Assembly (NCBI GenBank): GCA_035048815.1
Contig: JAUCBN010000001.1
Coordinates: forward strand, 21,653,001 to 21,717,000
Source: Abelmoschus esculentus
Lineage: Eukaryota; Streptophyta; Magnoliopsida; Malvales; Malvaceae
Direction of reading: 5' to 3'
Length of the DNA stretch: 64,000 nucleotides
Shown here: positions 1-11,129 of the stretch, one piece after another
How the letters are laid out: each line of letters opens with the position of its first letter
How positions within the stretch are numbered: position 1 is the first letter of the stretch
Translations under genes and position numbers: made by a program
The notes under the pieces: generated by a model
Told to the model about the DNA's origin: nothing
Databases searched by the model: none
Seen by the model: the letters and a program-made list of their open reading frames with translations, nothing else

Positions 1-980
1 TTTTCCTGAACCACTATAACTATAACGTCACCATCTAAAGTAAAAACTCAACCAGAAGGTGGAACCACTGATCCGATATGATACTCACTTGAAGGTGAAA
101 CCTCTAAACTTTCCTGAACAGTATATCCCAACCCAATGAAATGTCATGATCCAATTTTTGAGTCTTAATGCATTCCTTATATTTATCAAGAGGAGTGCAT
201 ATCATTTCCGAAATAATATAATCCAAGTTTATAATAAATTCTAATTTTGATATATCACATGACATCATCATACAAATTGTTTCAGAAATCATAATAATAG
301 AGTTGCACGTACGCATACAATATCGAACAAACATATATACAGCACAAGGAGAGACACAACTTAGGTAGCTAAAACTTAACGTCGAGAATGACGTCTACTA
401 GACTCAACCCTACCACTAGGTCGAGCAAATACAAAACCTATGAATAAAAATCACATAAGTAAACTACTATGCCACAATACTAAGATTACACAGTTCAATA
501 ATACTGATAACTCACATACGAGTCCCTAAGGTTGTGAAATAGAAGGTAGTTCGAGAGGAGTAAGGAATTATGTATCCAAATCAATATCACCTGAACCAAA
601 CAATTAAACTGATTTTAACTCAGATAAAGTCAAACTTCAAATTACTACTCATAAAAGAATGAATCAAAAACCATACATCGGGATCGAATTTTAAAAAATG
701 GACATCGCCATTAGACTTAGAATATCGAGAAACATATAGTGAGACTGAATCAAAAATGTTAAATCTGACGTTAGTATTGGTTGACGTTGATGTCAATACT
801 AGTCAACGCTGACGTCAGTAAGGTCAACAATCAACATGTCAAGTTGGTCAACGATCAACGGGTCAGTTTAGTCAATGATTAATGGGTTGGAGCGGTCAAT
901 GAGTCGATATTGAAAAATCTAAAATCTGGAAATTTTCAAAAATTCCTAGAAAATTCAAGATATTTTTAGAAAATCTAAGT
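1..980. other. Unassigned flank left of the CACTA element
   Basis: No supported gene. The stretch at about 760-900 is rich in repeated GGTCAA/GTCAAC words, as in decayed LTR or MITE sequence, but no ends or domains could be placed. The sequence continues on the far side of the CACTA element at 4625, so 1-980 and 4625 onward were contiguous before that insertion. Confidence 0.5.
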
Positions 981-1003
981 ATTCACTACAACAAAATTGG
1001 CTT

Positions 1004-1372
1004 TTAGCGGCACTTTTAGTAGCTTTTTTAAGAAAACGTCACAAAATTTGTACCTTTAGTGGCGCTTGCTTAAAATGCCACTATATATAAGCTATTAGCG
1101 GTATTTTAGAAAAAATGTCACAAAAAATCATATCTTTGCGGTATTTTTGGAAAATGTCACTAGAAATCATATCTTTAACGACATTTTTGGAAAAAATGTC
1201 ACTAGAAATCATATCTTTAGTGGTGTTTTAGGTAGTCACTAATAATCATATCTTTAGCAACGATTTTTAGAAAATGCCATAGGCACAAATATTGCGGCAT
1301 TTTTACAATCAAACGCCACTAATGACTTGTTTTTAAGTGACGTTTTTAGTAAAACGCCGCTAAAAATTATAA
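1004..1372. repeat. 5' subterminal array of palindromic GCGGCGTTT units
   Basis: About nine imperfect units, spaced roughly 30-55 bp, each opening with a form of TTTAGCGGCGTTTT and closing with AAAAYGCC or AAAATGTCAC. Opening and closing halves are complementary, so each unit can fold as a small hairpin. Known CACTA elements use subterminal repeats as transposase-binding sites; the same role here is inference. Confidence 0.8.
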
Positions 1373-1927
1373 CACCTAAATATGTGTTAAAAATAAGAAT
1401 TAAAATTATTACAATTTGGAGTTTTGAACTTGTTCCTCTTGTCTTGAGGAGTGTTATCTTAAACATCTAAGATAAGAACTATTTTTGTTTTTAATCCCTT
1501 TTGAAACAGTCTTATTATATCCCCGGACCTTATATCCCTTTACCTTCATCAATCGGCCTCACCGTCGGGAGGTGTTCGCAACCGCCGCCACGGGTGGGCT
1601 TATTATCGACGCCGAGCCCAACGCCGATCATCACTTGCAATGTTGAGGAAGCATTCGCTGTGGAGATGCCCAGGTATGTGCAATGAGAACTACCATTTAA
1701 ATCGTTCTACCGTCGATCTCCTTCATAGTTCAACTGTGGTTGTCACCTTCTGTGATATCTTGCCGGCATGCCTTGGACCCAACCCCGTCGACCTCACGCT
1801 TATATGGATTACCGTTCACCGTGGGTAACGTTGGGAGCTTCTACATCAAAAACCCTCTCAAACTTCTTATATTTTCCCTCTCTGGTGTCTTCTTAAGAAA
1901 ACTATTGCCTCTCCGCCACTATAAAAC

Positions 1928-2037
1928 ATGGAGGCAGTGCCTATACTCACTAAAAGCTTAAAGCTTAGCTTCAAAAGTGCAGGGAAAATGGCGAGAGCAT
2001 TGCCAAAGGGGTGGTCTCAACAACGGAAAAATACTTG
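1928..2037 (+). pseudogene. Possible captured first exon, unrecognised
   Basis: A short TATA-like run (CACTATAAAACATGG) is followed by an ATG at 1928 and 36 open codons, starting MEAVPILTKSLK and ending KGWSQQRKNT, then a GTAACT donor-like site at 2038. It lies inside the CACTA element upstream of the MSL fragment, so it could be a third captured gene piece. I do not recognise the peptide, and a chance open frame is possible. Confidence 0.25.
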
Positions 2038-2564
2038 GTAACTCTTATCCATTCTACTTTTTTTCTATACACCGTGCCTATACATTTTAAAATCTATAAA
2101 TTTTAAAATAAAAGATAATTGTTGTTTCTGCAATTATTCAGGTTCAAATTGCACCTCTTCTTTCCAAGTAATTCCCCCTTCTATTTACAGTAGATATTAG
2201 AGCTTTAATTTTGCACTTTTTATTTACCGAAGTAGTTGTCAATTGAAAATTGAACCGAATCTATCTTTACTGGTGATAATTTAATTACAATACATACACA
2301 TGCTATGTACACATATATACATGCATATACGAAAGAAATTACAAGCTAGTCCTATTGTTCTTAAGTTGATTCCATCAGTTACTATTTATAAGTTTTACCC
2401 TATGGGATGTTGTTCCACTTATTCGACAGGGTAGAAGCCTACTTCACCATGTAAGTGTGTTCCTGTGGGCTCTACTTATTCTGTTATTGGTTATTACCAT
2501 AGATCAATAAACATTTAACAAGATTGGGTCAATGAATTATCTAATATTCTGTGATTGCCTACAG

Positions 2565-3561
2565 AGGAGTGAGAATAGTTGGAAGAAGAGTAGACCACAT
2601 TATGTTACAACTTCTTATGTTCAACCTTTGCTTCTGTAGATTGGAGCAATACTCATCTGCAGGTTGCAAAATATTTTATATTGTATTTAATGTAAAACGT
2701 GTTTTATATTTTTGCTTATAAATTCAGATTCTAGTTTATAGTTCTTCAACTCAAGTTCATGTTATTGTTGTACTTCTTACAGAACAGTGGACCATTAGTT
2801 CTCCCTACAGAAACTAGTCAAGTTGTTGAGCAACGACTTTTACATTTTGTAAGATCATTGTCAACTGTGTTGGCCTTCGCGTTTTGCTTATCAAGGTGAA
2901 CATTCCTTTTCATTTTTTATTCCTGATGAGGATGACCACTGACATCAAAATGATGTAATATGAATTACAGTTTGGTTTGTTGTATTTATAGTATTTCAGA
3001 ATCGTGTTTAATTGAAATTGAATTTTTATTGTTGATATTTCTTTCATGGTTGTAATTCTCCATGACAGTTGTTTTGTTGACCACTAGACATGGTTAAAAT
3101 GCTTTTATGCAGCACGGTTCAGCAAATGCTGAAATTCTTCTTGGAGACAAGCGATACAAGAAATGTTGGTGACATTGATCTAACATAAACCATTTGATAT
3201 TAATTGTTAATATTCATATAATTATTCATTGCTAAAATAAAAGTGTGTGTGAAGTGCGACTCTTATGCCTCACGTTAGAGATATGTCTATAATACACATT
3301 AGTTCTCTTCCATTAAATTTATTTATTTACGTTTTTTATGGCTGTTTCTTTGACACCCTGAACCACAGTGTGACCCTTCTAACTAATTTATGCTCTCTTT
3401 CTTTTTGTCAGATGGGTTTCCAGTTTACAGGAAAAGCTATATATTCTGCAGTTTGGGTCACTGTTGTTTCATTGTTCATGGAGTTGTTGGGTTTCTCTAC
3501 ACAGAGGTGGCTAATTGTTGAAGGTCTAGGGATAGTTTTGCTGACACTTGCTGGTCGTGAG
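2565..3561 (+). pseudogene. Captured fragment of a plastid mechanosensitive channel gene (MSL2/3 type)
   Basis: Four exon-like blocks keep plausible splice sites: about 2565-2662 (NSWKKSRPHYVTTSY), 2783-2895 (GPLVLPTETSQVVEQRLLHF, then VRSLSTVLAFAFCL), 3113-3164 (STVQQMLKFFLETSDTRN) and 3412-3561 (GFQFTGKAIYSAVW, MELLGFST, LLTLAGRE). In this order they match the transmembrane and pore-proximal part of plant MscS-like proteins MSL2/MSL3, which relieve osmotic stress in the plastid envelope. Only this part is present: the transit peptide, the rest of the MscS beta domain and the C-terminus are missing. The first block has TAG where the family has Trp. The introns survive, so capture was from genomic DNA, not from an mRNA copy. 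The fragment cannot encode a channel. Confidence 0.8.
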
Positions 3562-3800
3562 GTACGCCTAAATAACATTTTCATGTAATCTATTTCATCA
3601 ACCTATATAAATATTGAATGTAAGTTTGTCTTGATATCACTTTTTACCAATGTAGCGTTCTTTTGTTTTTAAGTATTTTTTTATATTAACGGTGATTTAT
3701 TAATTATATGGGCTGGAATAATGTAAGATAGAAAAAGAATCTTAGGGATAAATCTCTTATGTGCGTAATTTATTTCGTTCCTTATTTTCTCTTCCTTCAG

Positions 3801-3962
3801 GAGCATCATCACACGGGAGAAGTTTGAACAACTTTGTGAGAGGACCTTTGGGATAAATCTCTTATGCTTGTTAAAGAAGTGTTTAAGCGTTCAAGTTTAC
3901 AAGTTGATGATATATATGTTGTGGAGTTGTTCGGAGGTGCTATTGGAATTCCAAAGTTGTAG
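3801..3962 (+). pseudogene. Captured exon fragment of an HSP70-17-like chaperone gene
   Basis: After an acceptor-like CTTCCTTCAG the sequence reads SIITREKFEQLCE. After one frameshift near 3858 it reads LVKEVFKRSSLQVDDIYVVE and then LFGGAIGIPKL. This matches the nucleotide-binding domain of the large ER HSP70 (HSP70-17, the HYOU1/GRP170 type), where the family has a VDDIYAVELIGGATR-like stretch. The exon ends in TAG where Gln is expected, next to a GTTTGT donor. The frameshift coincides with a 17-bp string (GGGATAAATCTCTTATG, 3850-3866) that also occurs at 3745-3761, as if filler DNA was copied in. Non-functional. Confidence 0.75.
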
Positions 3963-4204
3963 GTTTGTACTCTACTTTATCCTGAAGTTACTTATATATG
4001 AAAATAAATTAGAATTTTTTATTTAGATGTTTTGTTATAAGTTCCAATTTGAATTTCCTTATTCAGATCTTTTGTTATAAGGGACTGATGTTACTATATC
4101 AAGTTTTTTGTATATATGTTGAGATAGCTCGTGCTTGCTGTTTTTGAAAAATTATTATGTGGATAATATAATATTATTTTTATCTAATTTTTTTAAAGAA
4201 TTTT

Positions 4205-4560
4205 GTTATTAGCGGCTTTGTAAATATAAACGCCACTATAGAACATGTTCTTTGCGGTGTTTATAAATATAAATGTCACTAAAGAACATATTTTTAGCGG
4301 CGTTTGTAAATAAAAATGCCGTTAGTTATTTGCGGCGTTTTTGAAGACAAACGCCACTACAAACCTAGACCATTGCGGCGTTTGTTTAAAAAAATGTCAC
4401 TAAAAACAATTGTTTGCGACGTTTGTAAGCCGAAACATCGCTATAGATCTTGATCTTTTTGCGGCGTTTTTTTTACAAAAAACACCACAAAACGTTGTGA
4501 CGTAGGTTTCAACGAAACTTCTTGCGGCGATTATATAAACGTTAGAAAAAATTTTAGCAG
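4205..4560. repeat. 3' subterminal array of palindromic GCGGCGTTT units
   Basis: About eight units of the form TTGCGGCGTTTGTAAATAAA followed by a short spacer and ACGCCAC or ATGTCAC. They mirror the 5' array and again pair opening and closing halves. The last units run to within 60 bp of the terminal repeat. Confidence 0.8.
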
Positions 4561-4624
4561 CGCTAAAAACTATCTCTATAGAACTAAAAAAACGATGCTA
4601 GAGATCTGTTTTGTTGTAGTGATT

Positions 4625-7111
4625 CCATATCTTAGATTTTCTAGAATCTTCCACTCATTCCCCCTTCAATTCCGAGAATAAATTCTTTTTTTATTCTAAA
4701 AACACTAAAAACAAACATTTAAAATAAAGAACAAACATCAAAGAATCAAAAATCCTTTCATCGAATCTTTTCCAGGTTTGATTTAACACAATCACCCACC
4801 ACCACAACATTGATAGAAAACTAAAAACAAACGAGAACGTACCAATAACAGTAAAACGAGAAGTCCATGTTAAAACAAAAGATGTGAGGGAGAAAGAGTT
4901 TTTAATTCTTTTGAAAGAAAAGAGAGTATGAAAGAGTCGACAAAAAAAAAATCAGCCAAAAATATAATTTTTAAAAAGGTAAAAAAGGATTAAAAATATC
5001 TCACAAACTGAGATATTTTCTTTTCAAGGGTCTCCATGTTCTTGTTCTTAAAAAAATACTTACTGCTCATAAATTACAAAAAGGCCACTTAACTTCAATT
5101 AAGTTTTTAATCCAAAAATCCCCAAATAGCTAGGATTTTAAATTAGAGAATTCACTGATTTTAAAATTTTGAATTAGGACAAAAATGCGGTGTTACATAA
5201 CACGCTGCCAAGTATATTATTATTGTTGCTAACATCACGTCATCATTTTATAATTAACAAGTTATTACACATTAGTTACGATAAAATACTTAGTCATTTT
5301 ATAGTTTAACCTGTTTATTGTAGGATTTTTTATTATCGAAATTCAATTTTCAATTTGGCCAATTTTTAAGGTGTTACACAATAGGTATGTAACTTTAGTT
5401 TATATTTTTAACAATTTATTTTGTAATTTTGTCTTTTAAATTGGTATTTTACTCAATTTGATCATTCAGCTGTTTTTTTATAAATATTTTCTTCACATAA
5501 ATTATTGACTCATTTTTAGTTTCATCAATATTTTATCCCTAAAAATTTCTTATTTAAAAATAACATTATAAATACATTTTAAAAGATTAAACAATATTTT
5601 TTAATTAAACAACATTATAAATCTTATTTATACATGTTAAAAAAACTATATAATTAAATTTCATAAACTTGATTTGGATAAAAAATTTAAATTAAATTTA
5701 AATTGTAAAATATGATATGTCAATTAAAATAATTTAGATCGAATGCTCGCACTATAAGGAACTTTCTACTCCAATATTAGTTCACTGGTGCCTGGCTGAG
5801 GCTTCAAGTGGTGCATCATTTTCTACATCAACAGGTAGGGTTTTTGGACCGATGGAATGTGGTTGTGGAGTAGTGTGTGAAAACAAAGGAAATGTTATCA
5901 TGACTAAATGTGGGCTCGAAGCAAGTTTAGACCCGAACAGACGAGTGCTTTGTGATTCGACTAGAGAAAACGGTGAATTTGATCCAAACCACGACGCAAA
6001 TTATATGGACTCGACGTTAGCTATTGGACCCAAGCAGGACAAAATTAAGATTTTATTGTAAAGAAATTAAAAATGTATATTTAAAAAAATTTGATTGATA
6101 GGATCGAAAACAATTATTTTTTTAAAAAAATTATATATATATTTTTAAAAATATTAACTCTACTTAATATATGAAAACAATGATCGATGGGATCGAACCC
6201 CTTAAACTACCCTATAGTCCGCCCATGACCCAAGTACAGGTATTTGGATAGACACATTAAATTTACACTCTGTTTGTTATGGTTAATTATGATTTTTGTT
6301 GAGTCCTATTTTTAATTTTATGTATTTAACTTATTTGAGTTATGTTTTTAATTTCTTTCTGTATGCTAACGCTTTAGGTATTTTTTTTTCACTTGAGTTT
6401 AAGAAAATTTTTAACTAGGCCAAAATGCTATTCATCTGCGAATAAAAAAATTGAATGGGGAATTTAGGAACACTAGAAATGTTGAACGAATTAAGCACAA
6501 TTCAAGTTTTGGAGTAACTCAAATGTCTTTGAAGCTCCTAAATTTTAATATTAAGATAATATTTAATCGATTAAATATTAATTTTGGTTCATGCCATTTA
6601 GGGTTTAAACCTTGTATCAATTAGGTTCGTATAGATTTGGTAATTTTGACTCAAGATATAAATCTATTTATTTGATATAAGATTCAATGTTAACTCAAAT
6701 TTGATCTAGAATCAAAAATAAATCCAACTGAATTAAAATTGGCCTAAATTTTAGATGAATCGAATGAACTCAAACCGAATGGATCCAATATAGAAAAAAA
6801 TTTTAAAGAAAAAGAAAATATGTAAACTACTAGTTTACTACACAACTCACCATAAAATAAAATATATTGGCTTTATAAAGCCTTATATAGCCTATAAAAA
6901 AATAATCGATTCGATATTTTAACCGAATCAAAAATTAACTGATCACATATGACCTGAATCATCATAGACCCGAATTAAAATCAAATCAATCTAAAACTGA
7001 ATCTGAACTAAATAATATCAGACTCAAAATAACTCGAACCAAAATTGAACCCAATAACCTATTTGTCACCTCTAAGTTTATGGTATCTAAAGAATGAATG
7101 AAAGAAAATGT
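4625..7111. other. AT-rich intergenic stretch without a supported gene
   Basis: Resumes the flank interrupted by the CACTA element. The 69-codon open frame at 5852-6061 has no recognisable domain. The part at about 6590-7070 is full of AACCGAAT/TCAAACCGAA words and ends in TTGTCACCTCTAAG, whose complement resembles the TAGAGGTGACAAA end of hAT-type MITEs; the other end was not found. Confidence 0.45.
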
Positions 7112-7539
7112 GGCCCCGTTTGGTTCCCAAAACAAAGGCCAATTTTATTTTTATTTTTATTTTCTTAGAAAATAAAAAGTATGAATAAAAATGTGTTTGG
7201 TTGTAAAATTAGAAAATAATATTTAAAAATAAAAATAAAAATATGAAAAATTTGAAAACATATAAATGATGTTTTCAACTTTTTATAAAATTTATTTTAA
7301 AATTTAAAAAAATGAAAAAAAACACGTGTTTTAAGTTTTACTTTACACAAAAAATATAAAAAACACGCTTATTTTTACCATCTCAACTGTGGTGTTTATA
7401 ACATATATGTACTATAAATTATTTTGTTGGATATTTAGAGGAGTGGTGGGTAATCCTTGAAGTTGAGTTATCTAAAGACTCAATTCTTATTCAGAATAGA
7501 ATCAAATTCATTTTTGACTTTAAACTGGATTTGTGATAA

Positions 7540-7790
7540 ATTAGAGTAGTAAGCGAATCGAACGAACATGAATGAGGATGTATTTATAATTATTCGTTTA
7601 ATTTTAATTGAATAAATGAACGAACACGAACATAAACAAACATAATTTTTTTCGTTCATGTTCGTCATTAAGGATTGTAGTTTATTTATGTTCGTTCGTT
7701 TAAATGATAAGTGGACTAAACGAATAAACATAAACAAACGTAAACGTAAGAACATAAACAAACGTAAATAAGCGAATGGACATAAATAAT
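7540..7790. repeat. Low-complexity tract of GAACATAAACAAACG words
   Basis: Short imperfect repeats of AACGAAC, ATAAACAAACGTAAA and their complements (ATGTTCGTTCG) fill this tract. They explain the 93-codon minus-strand open frame at 7480-7761, which I therefore do not call a gene. A similar tract rich in AATAAACAAACA lies at about 55320-55450. Confidence 0.6.
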
Positions 7791-8453
7791 ATATAATATG
7801 CTGAATATTTAATATTTTAGATTAATTCAATGAATTCAGCTAATTAACTGATTTTAAACTGAATTAATCGCTAAATAAAATTTTAAAAAACTCTTAATTA
7901 TTAGGAAAAACCTAAAATTTAACTGGTTAACTAATTTTGTTTTGGTTCGATTGATTAGCTCGATTTAACATAACAATGAACACTCTTCTAGCCTATAACA
8001 AAGAATGTTTTAACGAGTCATACAATAAGACTTCTCAACTTGAGTAACTCTAAAAATCTAAAAAATAGCATGTAAAGGAAATGGTTGGCTAGAGTAATTT
8101 TTTTTCATTGATGATTTTTAATTAGTTTCCGGGGAGAATTGAATTTGAAAGTCATAGATAAGCAATTAATCTGAAATCCTAAGTTCGAGTAGAGCTTAGT
8201 TAGTTGAATTATGATGGAATATTTTCCCTTGAAATTGATTTATTATTTTCTTTGAGATTTAAAAAATTAACTTATGATCTGTGATCGTTTATTATTTTTT
8301 TTTTCAGTTCATCAAATGAAAGTTTATAATTTTTATTCGATTTATATATTTTTTTAGTTATTTGAAATATGATTGAGCGAAGTATTGGAGTGTTGAAAAA
8401 AGATTTGTTATATTGAAAGATATGTCAATTATCCTTTTATACAACCACGTTGT

Positions 8454-8690
8454 ATACGGGTGTAAATCGTCTATCTTTTCTCTTACTTTCATTTATGTCT
8501 TCACTTTAAATTAAAGGGTTTAAGGTTTTAATTTAGGGTTTAGGAAATTAGGGGTAGGGTGTATTTTTTGGGTATAGGGTTTAGAGTTTAAGACATAGAA
8601 AATAAGGATTAGGGTTTAAAATTTAATTTTTTAATAAATTTTTAAAGGAGATATAGAGGCACTTAAAAGAAGCAAAAGATTTTTGTTTTA
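8454..8690. repeat. Dispersed repeat with plant telomere-like TTTAGGG motifs, copy A
   Basis: Starts GTGTAAATCGTCTATC, then TTTAAATTAAAGGG, TTTAGGGTTTAGG, TAGGGGTAGGGTG and GGTATAGGGTTTAGAG. Related sequence lies inverted at about 30990-31215 and, more decayed, at 59840-60270. It sits inside the PIF/Harbinger element, so it is probably a nested insertion. Confidence 0.55.
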
Positions 8691-8708
8691 CGGAATGTAT
8701 GTTATAGA

Positions 8709-8920
8709 ATGCATAATTTTATTAGGTTGAAAGCTGAAAAGGATGAATTGTTTGAAGAGAGTGAAAGAGAAAAAACGAGCAAGAAGTTGATGATACATAA
8801 GCCACTTCTTTTGGTTCAAACGAGGAACATGTTACATTCGATATGTCACAAACCGCTGAAATGGCTCATATTAGAGGACATATTACAAGATCACTATGGA
8901 TTAATTATAGACGAAATTAG
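8709..8920 (+). pseudogene. C-terminal remnant of a PIF/Harbinger transposase
   Basis: The first frame reads MHNFIRLKAEKDELFEESER, which corresponds to the conserved LHNFIR segment near the end of the DDE nuclease domain of plant HARBI1/ALP1-like proteins. After a +1 shift near 8830-8842 the sequence reads MSQTAEMAHIRGHITRSLW and stops at 8918-8920, matching the family's usual last helix (alanine-methionine-rich, ending in a Trp before a Tyr). The catalytic DDE core is absent upstream, so this is a fossil of the transposase tail. Confidence 0.65.
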
Positions 8921-9489
8921 AAAGAAAGAACGTATTTATGAAATGATAATAGTTATTCATTATGAAGCACATATGATTGTTGTTCTTTATTAAAGAATAA
9001 AAATTATTTTTTATTTTAAAATTTTGATTTGTTTAATCATATTTTAATTTATTATTATTTTATAATTATTTATTCATTTATATTTTAAAAAATCGGATAC
9101 CAAACACATTTTCACTATTTTTATTATTGAAAATAAGTTTTCAGTTCTATTAACTAAACATGTTTTTCAATTTTCATGAATCTAAAAAATAAAAACTATT
9201 TTCTGAAAATAAAAAAATATTTTCTAAAACCAAACAAAGCCTTAGTTTTATTATTCTCTTGATTATTTTTTTTTAGTTTTCTTTTTTTAGAAGGAAATGA
9301 CGGGCCTAATTAAAAATCTTTTATCGTTAACATTAAAAAAATTAATATCAACCCTACAAAAAAAAAAGAGTACCCACAATATATTAAATATTAATTACAT
9401 TGTCAATAATAATTTGTTCAATACAAGAAGAGCATTAAGAATCAAAATAAATACTTAAATTATCCCTAAAAGCCCAATGTACTGACGCA

Positions 9490-10240
9490 TGGGCAACCCT
9501 ATTTATTATGCAATAAATAAAATAAATTGTAATATGATAATGTCGTTGTTGGAGATCCCTAACTTCAACCAAACTTTATGCAAGAACCGATCTTCCTTGT
9601 ATCTCAGAGCGATTTGCAACATCACCCTCAATAAGTACTGACGTCCAATCATGATTAAGCACAACAAATATAGCAAAGTAAAAGACATGACTTTCTACAC
9701 ATTCTACCGAGCCTTCCGCTTATAAATATTGTGTACTACCCGCAATAACCATGCCATTGTGATTTTTCCAAGGATTTTTTGCATCCCTACGTTGTTCACC
9801 CTTCGGCATAGGCGTTATTGAGACATCATGAAATTTCTTGTATAATTGTTGAGCACTTCCACAATAAAAAAGTCTGGTTAAAGTACATTTTTATGAACAA
9901 AATCATTCCTTCGATTCCATATATTACAAAGTAAGACCACAAAGCAAGCAAACATGTTAGTCGGTAGTATTTTGACTGCATGTTTTAATCATTCTAAACT
10001 TGAGGAGGACCTATCCAAAAGAATCTGACTTGGCACTCCAAACAACCGATGGATATCATGAACCACTGAACAATCTCATAGAGCATGAAATACTGTTTCT
10101 AAATCTCTCCCACACATGGGACATAACCCATCAGTCGAAGAACTAAAATCCAACCGAGAACGCATTTGTACTGTCTCGTGAGCAACTCTCTAAATAAAAA
10201 TTCAAACCTTAAGTAGCACCCTGAGTTTAGAGATGATAAA
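9490..10240 (-). pseudogene. LINE tail: reverse-transcriptase zinc-binding domain
   Basis: On the minus strand the sequence reads KLRVLLKV, then RVAHETVQMRSRLDF, DGLCPMCGRDLETVFHAL, a stop, and DCSVVHDIHRLFGVPSQ. This is the zf-RVT domain of plant LINEs, with its CPMCG knuckle, ET..HAL segment and following DC. Stops replace Trp in several places. It continues the reverse transcriptase piece at 15140 after removal of the intervening LTR material, with perhaps a hundred or more bases lost at the junction. Confidence 0.75.
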
Positions 10241-10284
10241 ATATAATTTTGATGGTGGTTTCAATTCATGTAATTATTTTATTA

Positions 10285-10440
10285 ACCAAGCATATCTACG
10301 AGTTGAGTATGTATCACTAGAGTGGTTACCCTAAATTAGTATGTTCGAATTTCGGCTAAAGATACTACATAGGAGAATCCACTCAACATCATTTTGAGGG
10401 AACACCCGGTGCACCTTATGTATATCTCAACAATTTATCC
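10285..10440 (+). mobile_element. SINE-like unit
   Basis: ATCACTAGAGTGGTTA (A-box-like, about 10313-10328) and GTTCGAATTTCGG (B-box-like, 10343 on) are spaced as in a tRNA-derived SINE head. A GAGAATCCACTCAAC stretch follows that resembles the body of the clearer SINE at 10943. No target duplication found. Tentative. Confidence 0.4.
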
Positions 10441-10444
10441 ATGT

Positions 10445-10942
10445 ACCATAAAGTCATCAAACCATATAACACCAAAAAATTATTCCTAATTTTAAAACTC
10501 TAATTAAAACCCTAGTTTTCAGTTTTTCAATTATTTAAAACCCAATTTTTTTTAATATTTTTAAATTGATTTTCTAAATTCAAATGAAAATTTTTGAGAT
10601 AAGATTATAAAGTTTTGAAAGTTTTAAGTGTAAATTTAAAGTTTAAAAGATAAAGTGATGTTTTGAAAATCTTGAAGAGATTGATGGTTAAATATATAAT
10701 TTACACATTTTAATGATTTTGTTTTTATTTTTATTTATTATTTAAATAAAATTGTTTTATTATTTATTATTATAGTATATGTTTTGATGTTTGAAAATTC
10801 GATATTCAATTTGTTTTTAAATTGAATTTCAATCCCCACTAGAATCAATTATTTTTTTATTAATAATATTACTTTATTTTAATTTTTTTTATCAAAACTC
10901 TTTATTTACCATTATAATATGTATTATATATATTATTAACCA
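10445..10942. other. AT-rich stretch, nothing recognised
   Basis: Mostly A/T runs without repeats, splice signals or coding potential that I can support. Confidence 0.4.
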
Positions 10943-11118
10943 ACAAGGGTTGGTCTAAGTGGTAAGCGACTTGTTTTCGCTTAAGCAAGTATGAGGTTCG
11001 ATACGTTGTGTATGTAGAAAATCCTTGCTGGAAAATTCACTCACCAAAGCTAGGTGCACGACGCATGTCGGTCTGGATTACTTAGGGCTAACTCTAGAAA
11101 TAGAAGAGTAATAAAAAA
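10943..11118 (+). mobile_element. tRNA-derived SINE
   Basis: The A box TGGTCTAAGTGG (10951-10962) and B box GGTTCGATACG (10995-11005) match RNA polymerase III promoter consensus at normal spacing. The body (AAAATTCACTCACC, GGTGCACGACGC) is followed by an A-rich tail, TAATAAAAAAAAG. Length and layout fit a plant SINE. Target duplication not established. Confidence 0.65.
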
Positions 11119-11129
11119 AAGAAAGATCT

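Larger units (their letters stand above)
984..4621. mobile_element. Non-autonomous CACTA (En/Spm) DNA transposon, complete ends
   Basis: The left end reads CACTACAACAAAA at 984-996. The right end is its exact reverse complement, TTTTGTTGTAGTG, at 4609-4621. The 3-bp direct repeat ATT flanks both ends (981-983 and 4622-4624), the duplication length expected for CACTA elements. Both subterminal regions carry arrays of a GCGGCGTTT unit, like the transposase-binding arrays of this superfamily. No CACTA transposase domain is visible, so the element would need help in trans. The interior instead holds pieces of host genes with their introns (2565-3561 and 3801-3962). Total 3638 bp. Terminal match, duplication and arrays together make the call firm. 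Confidence 0.93.
7112..9241 (+). mobile_element. Decayed PIF/Harbinger element
   Basis: The left end GGCCCCGTTTGGTTCCCAAAA (7112 on) and the complement of the right end, GGCTTTGTTTGGTTTTAGAAAA (to 9241), form an imperfect terminal repeat of the kind seen in PIF/Harbinger and Tourist elements. The interior holds a transposase C-terminal remnant (8709-8920). The right flank is TTA, the usual 3-bp target, but the left flank is TGT, so the duplication is not preserved or the end is off by a few bases. A telomere-motif-bearing repeat (8454-8690) and a CGTTCATGTTCGTTC-rich stretch lie inside. Confidence 0.6.

Noticed and set aside
1004..1372. Direct repeats with spacers resembling a CRISPR array
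   Set aside because: Units are imperfect, palindromic, vary in spacing and mirror an array at the other CACTA end. The host is a plant.
5852..6061. 69-codon plus-strand open frame (MECGCGVVCENKG...)
   Set aside because: No recognisable domain, no splice or promoter context, and it lies in decayed intergenic sequence. Chance frame.
7480..7761. 93-codon minus-strand open frame
   Set aside because: Made of GAACATAAACAAACG low-complexity repeats.
8709..8993. Intact small transposase gene
   Set aside because: The LHNFIR start and the true transposase tail are in different frames, and the catalytic core is missing.
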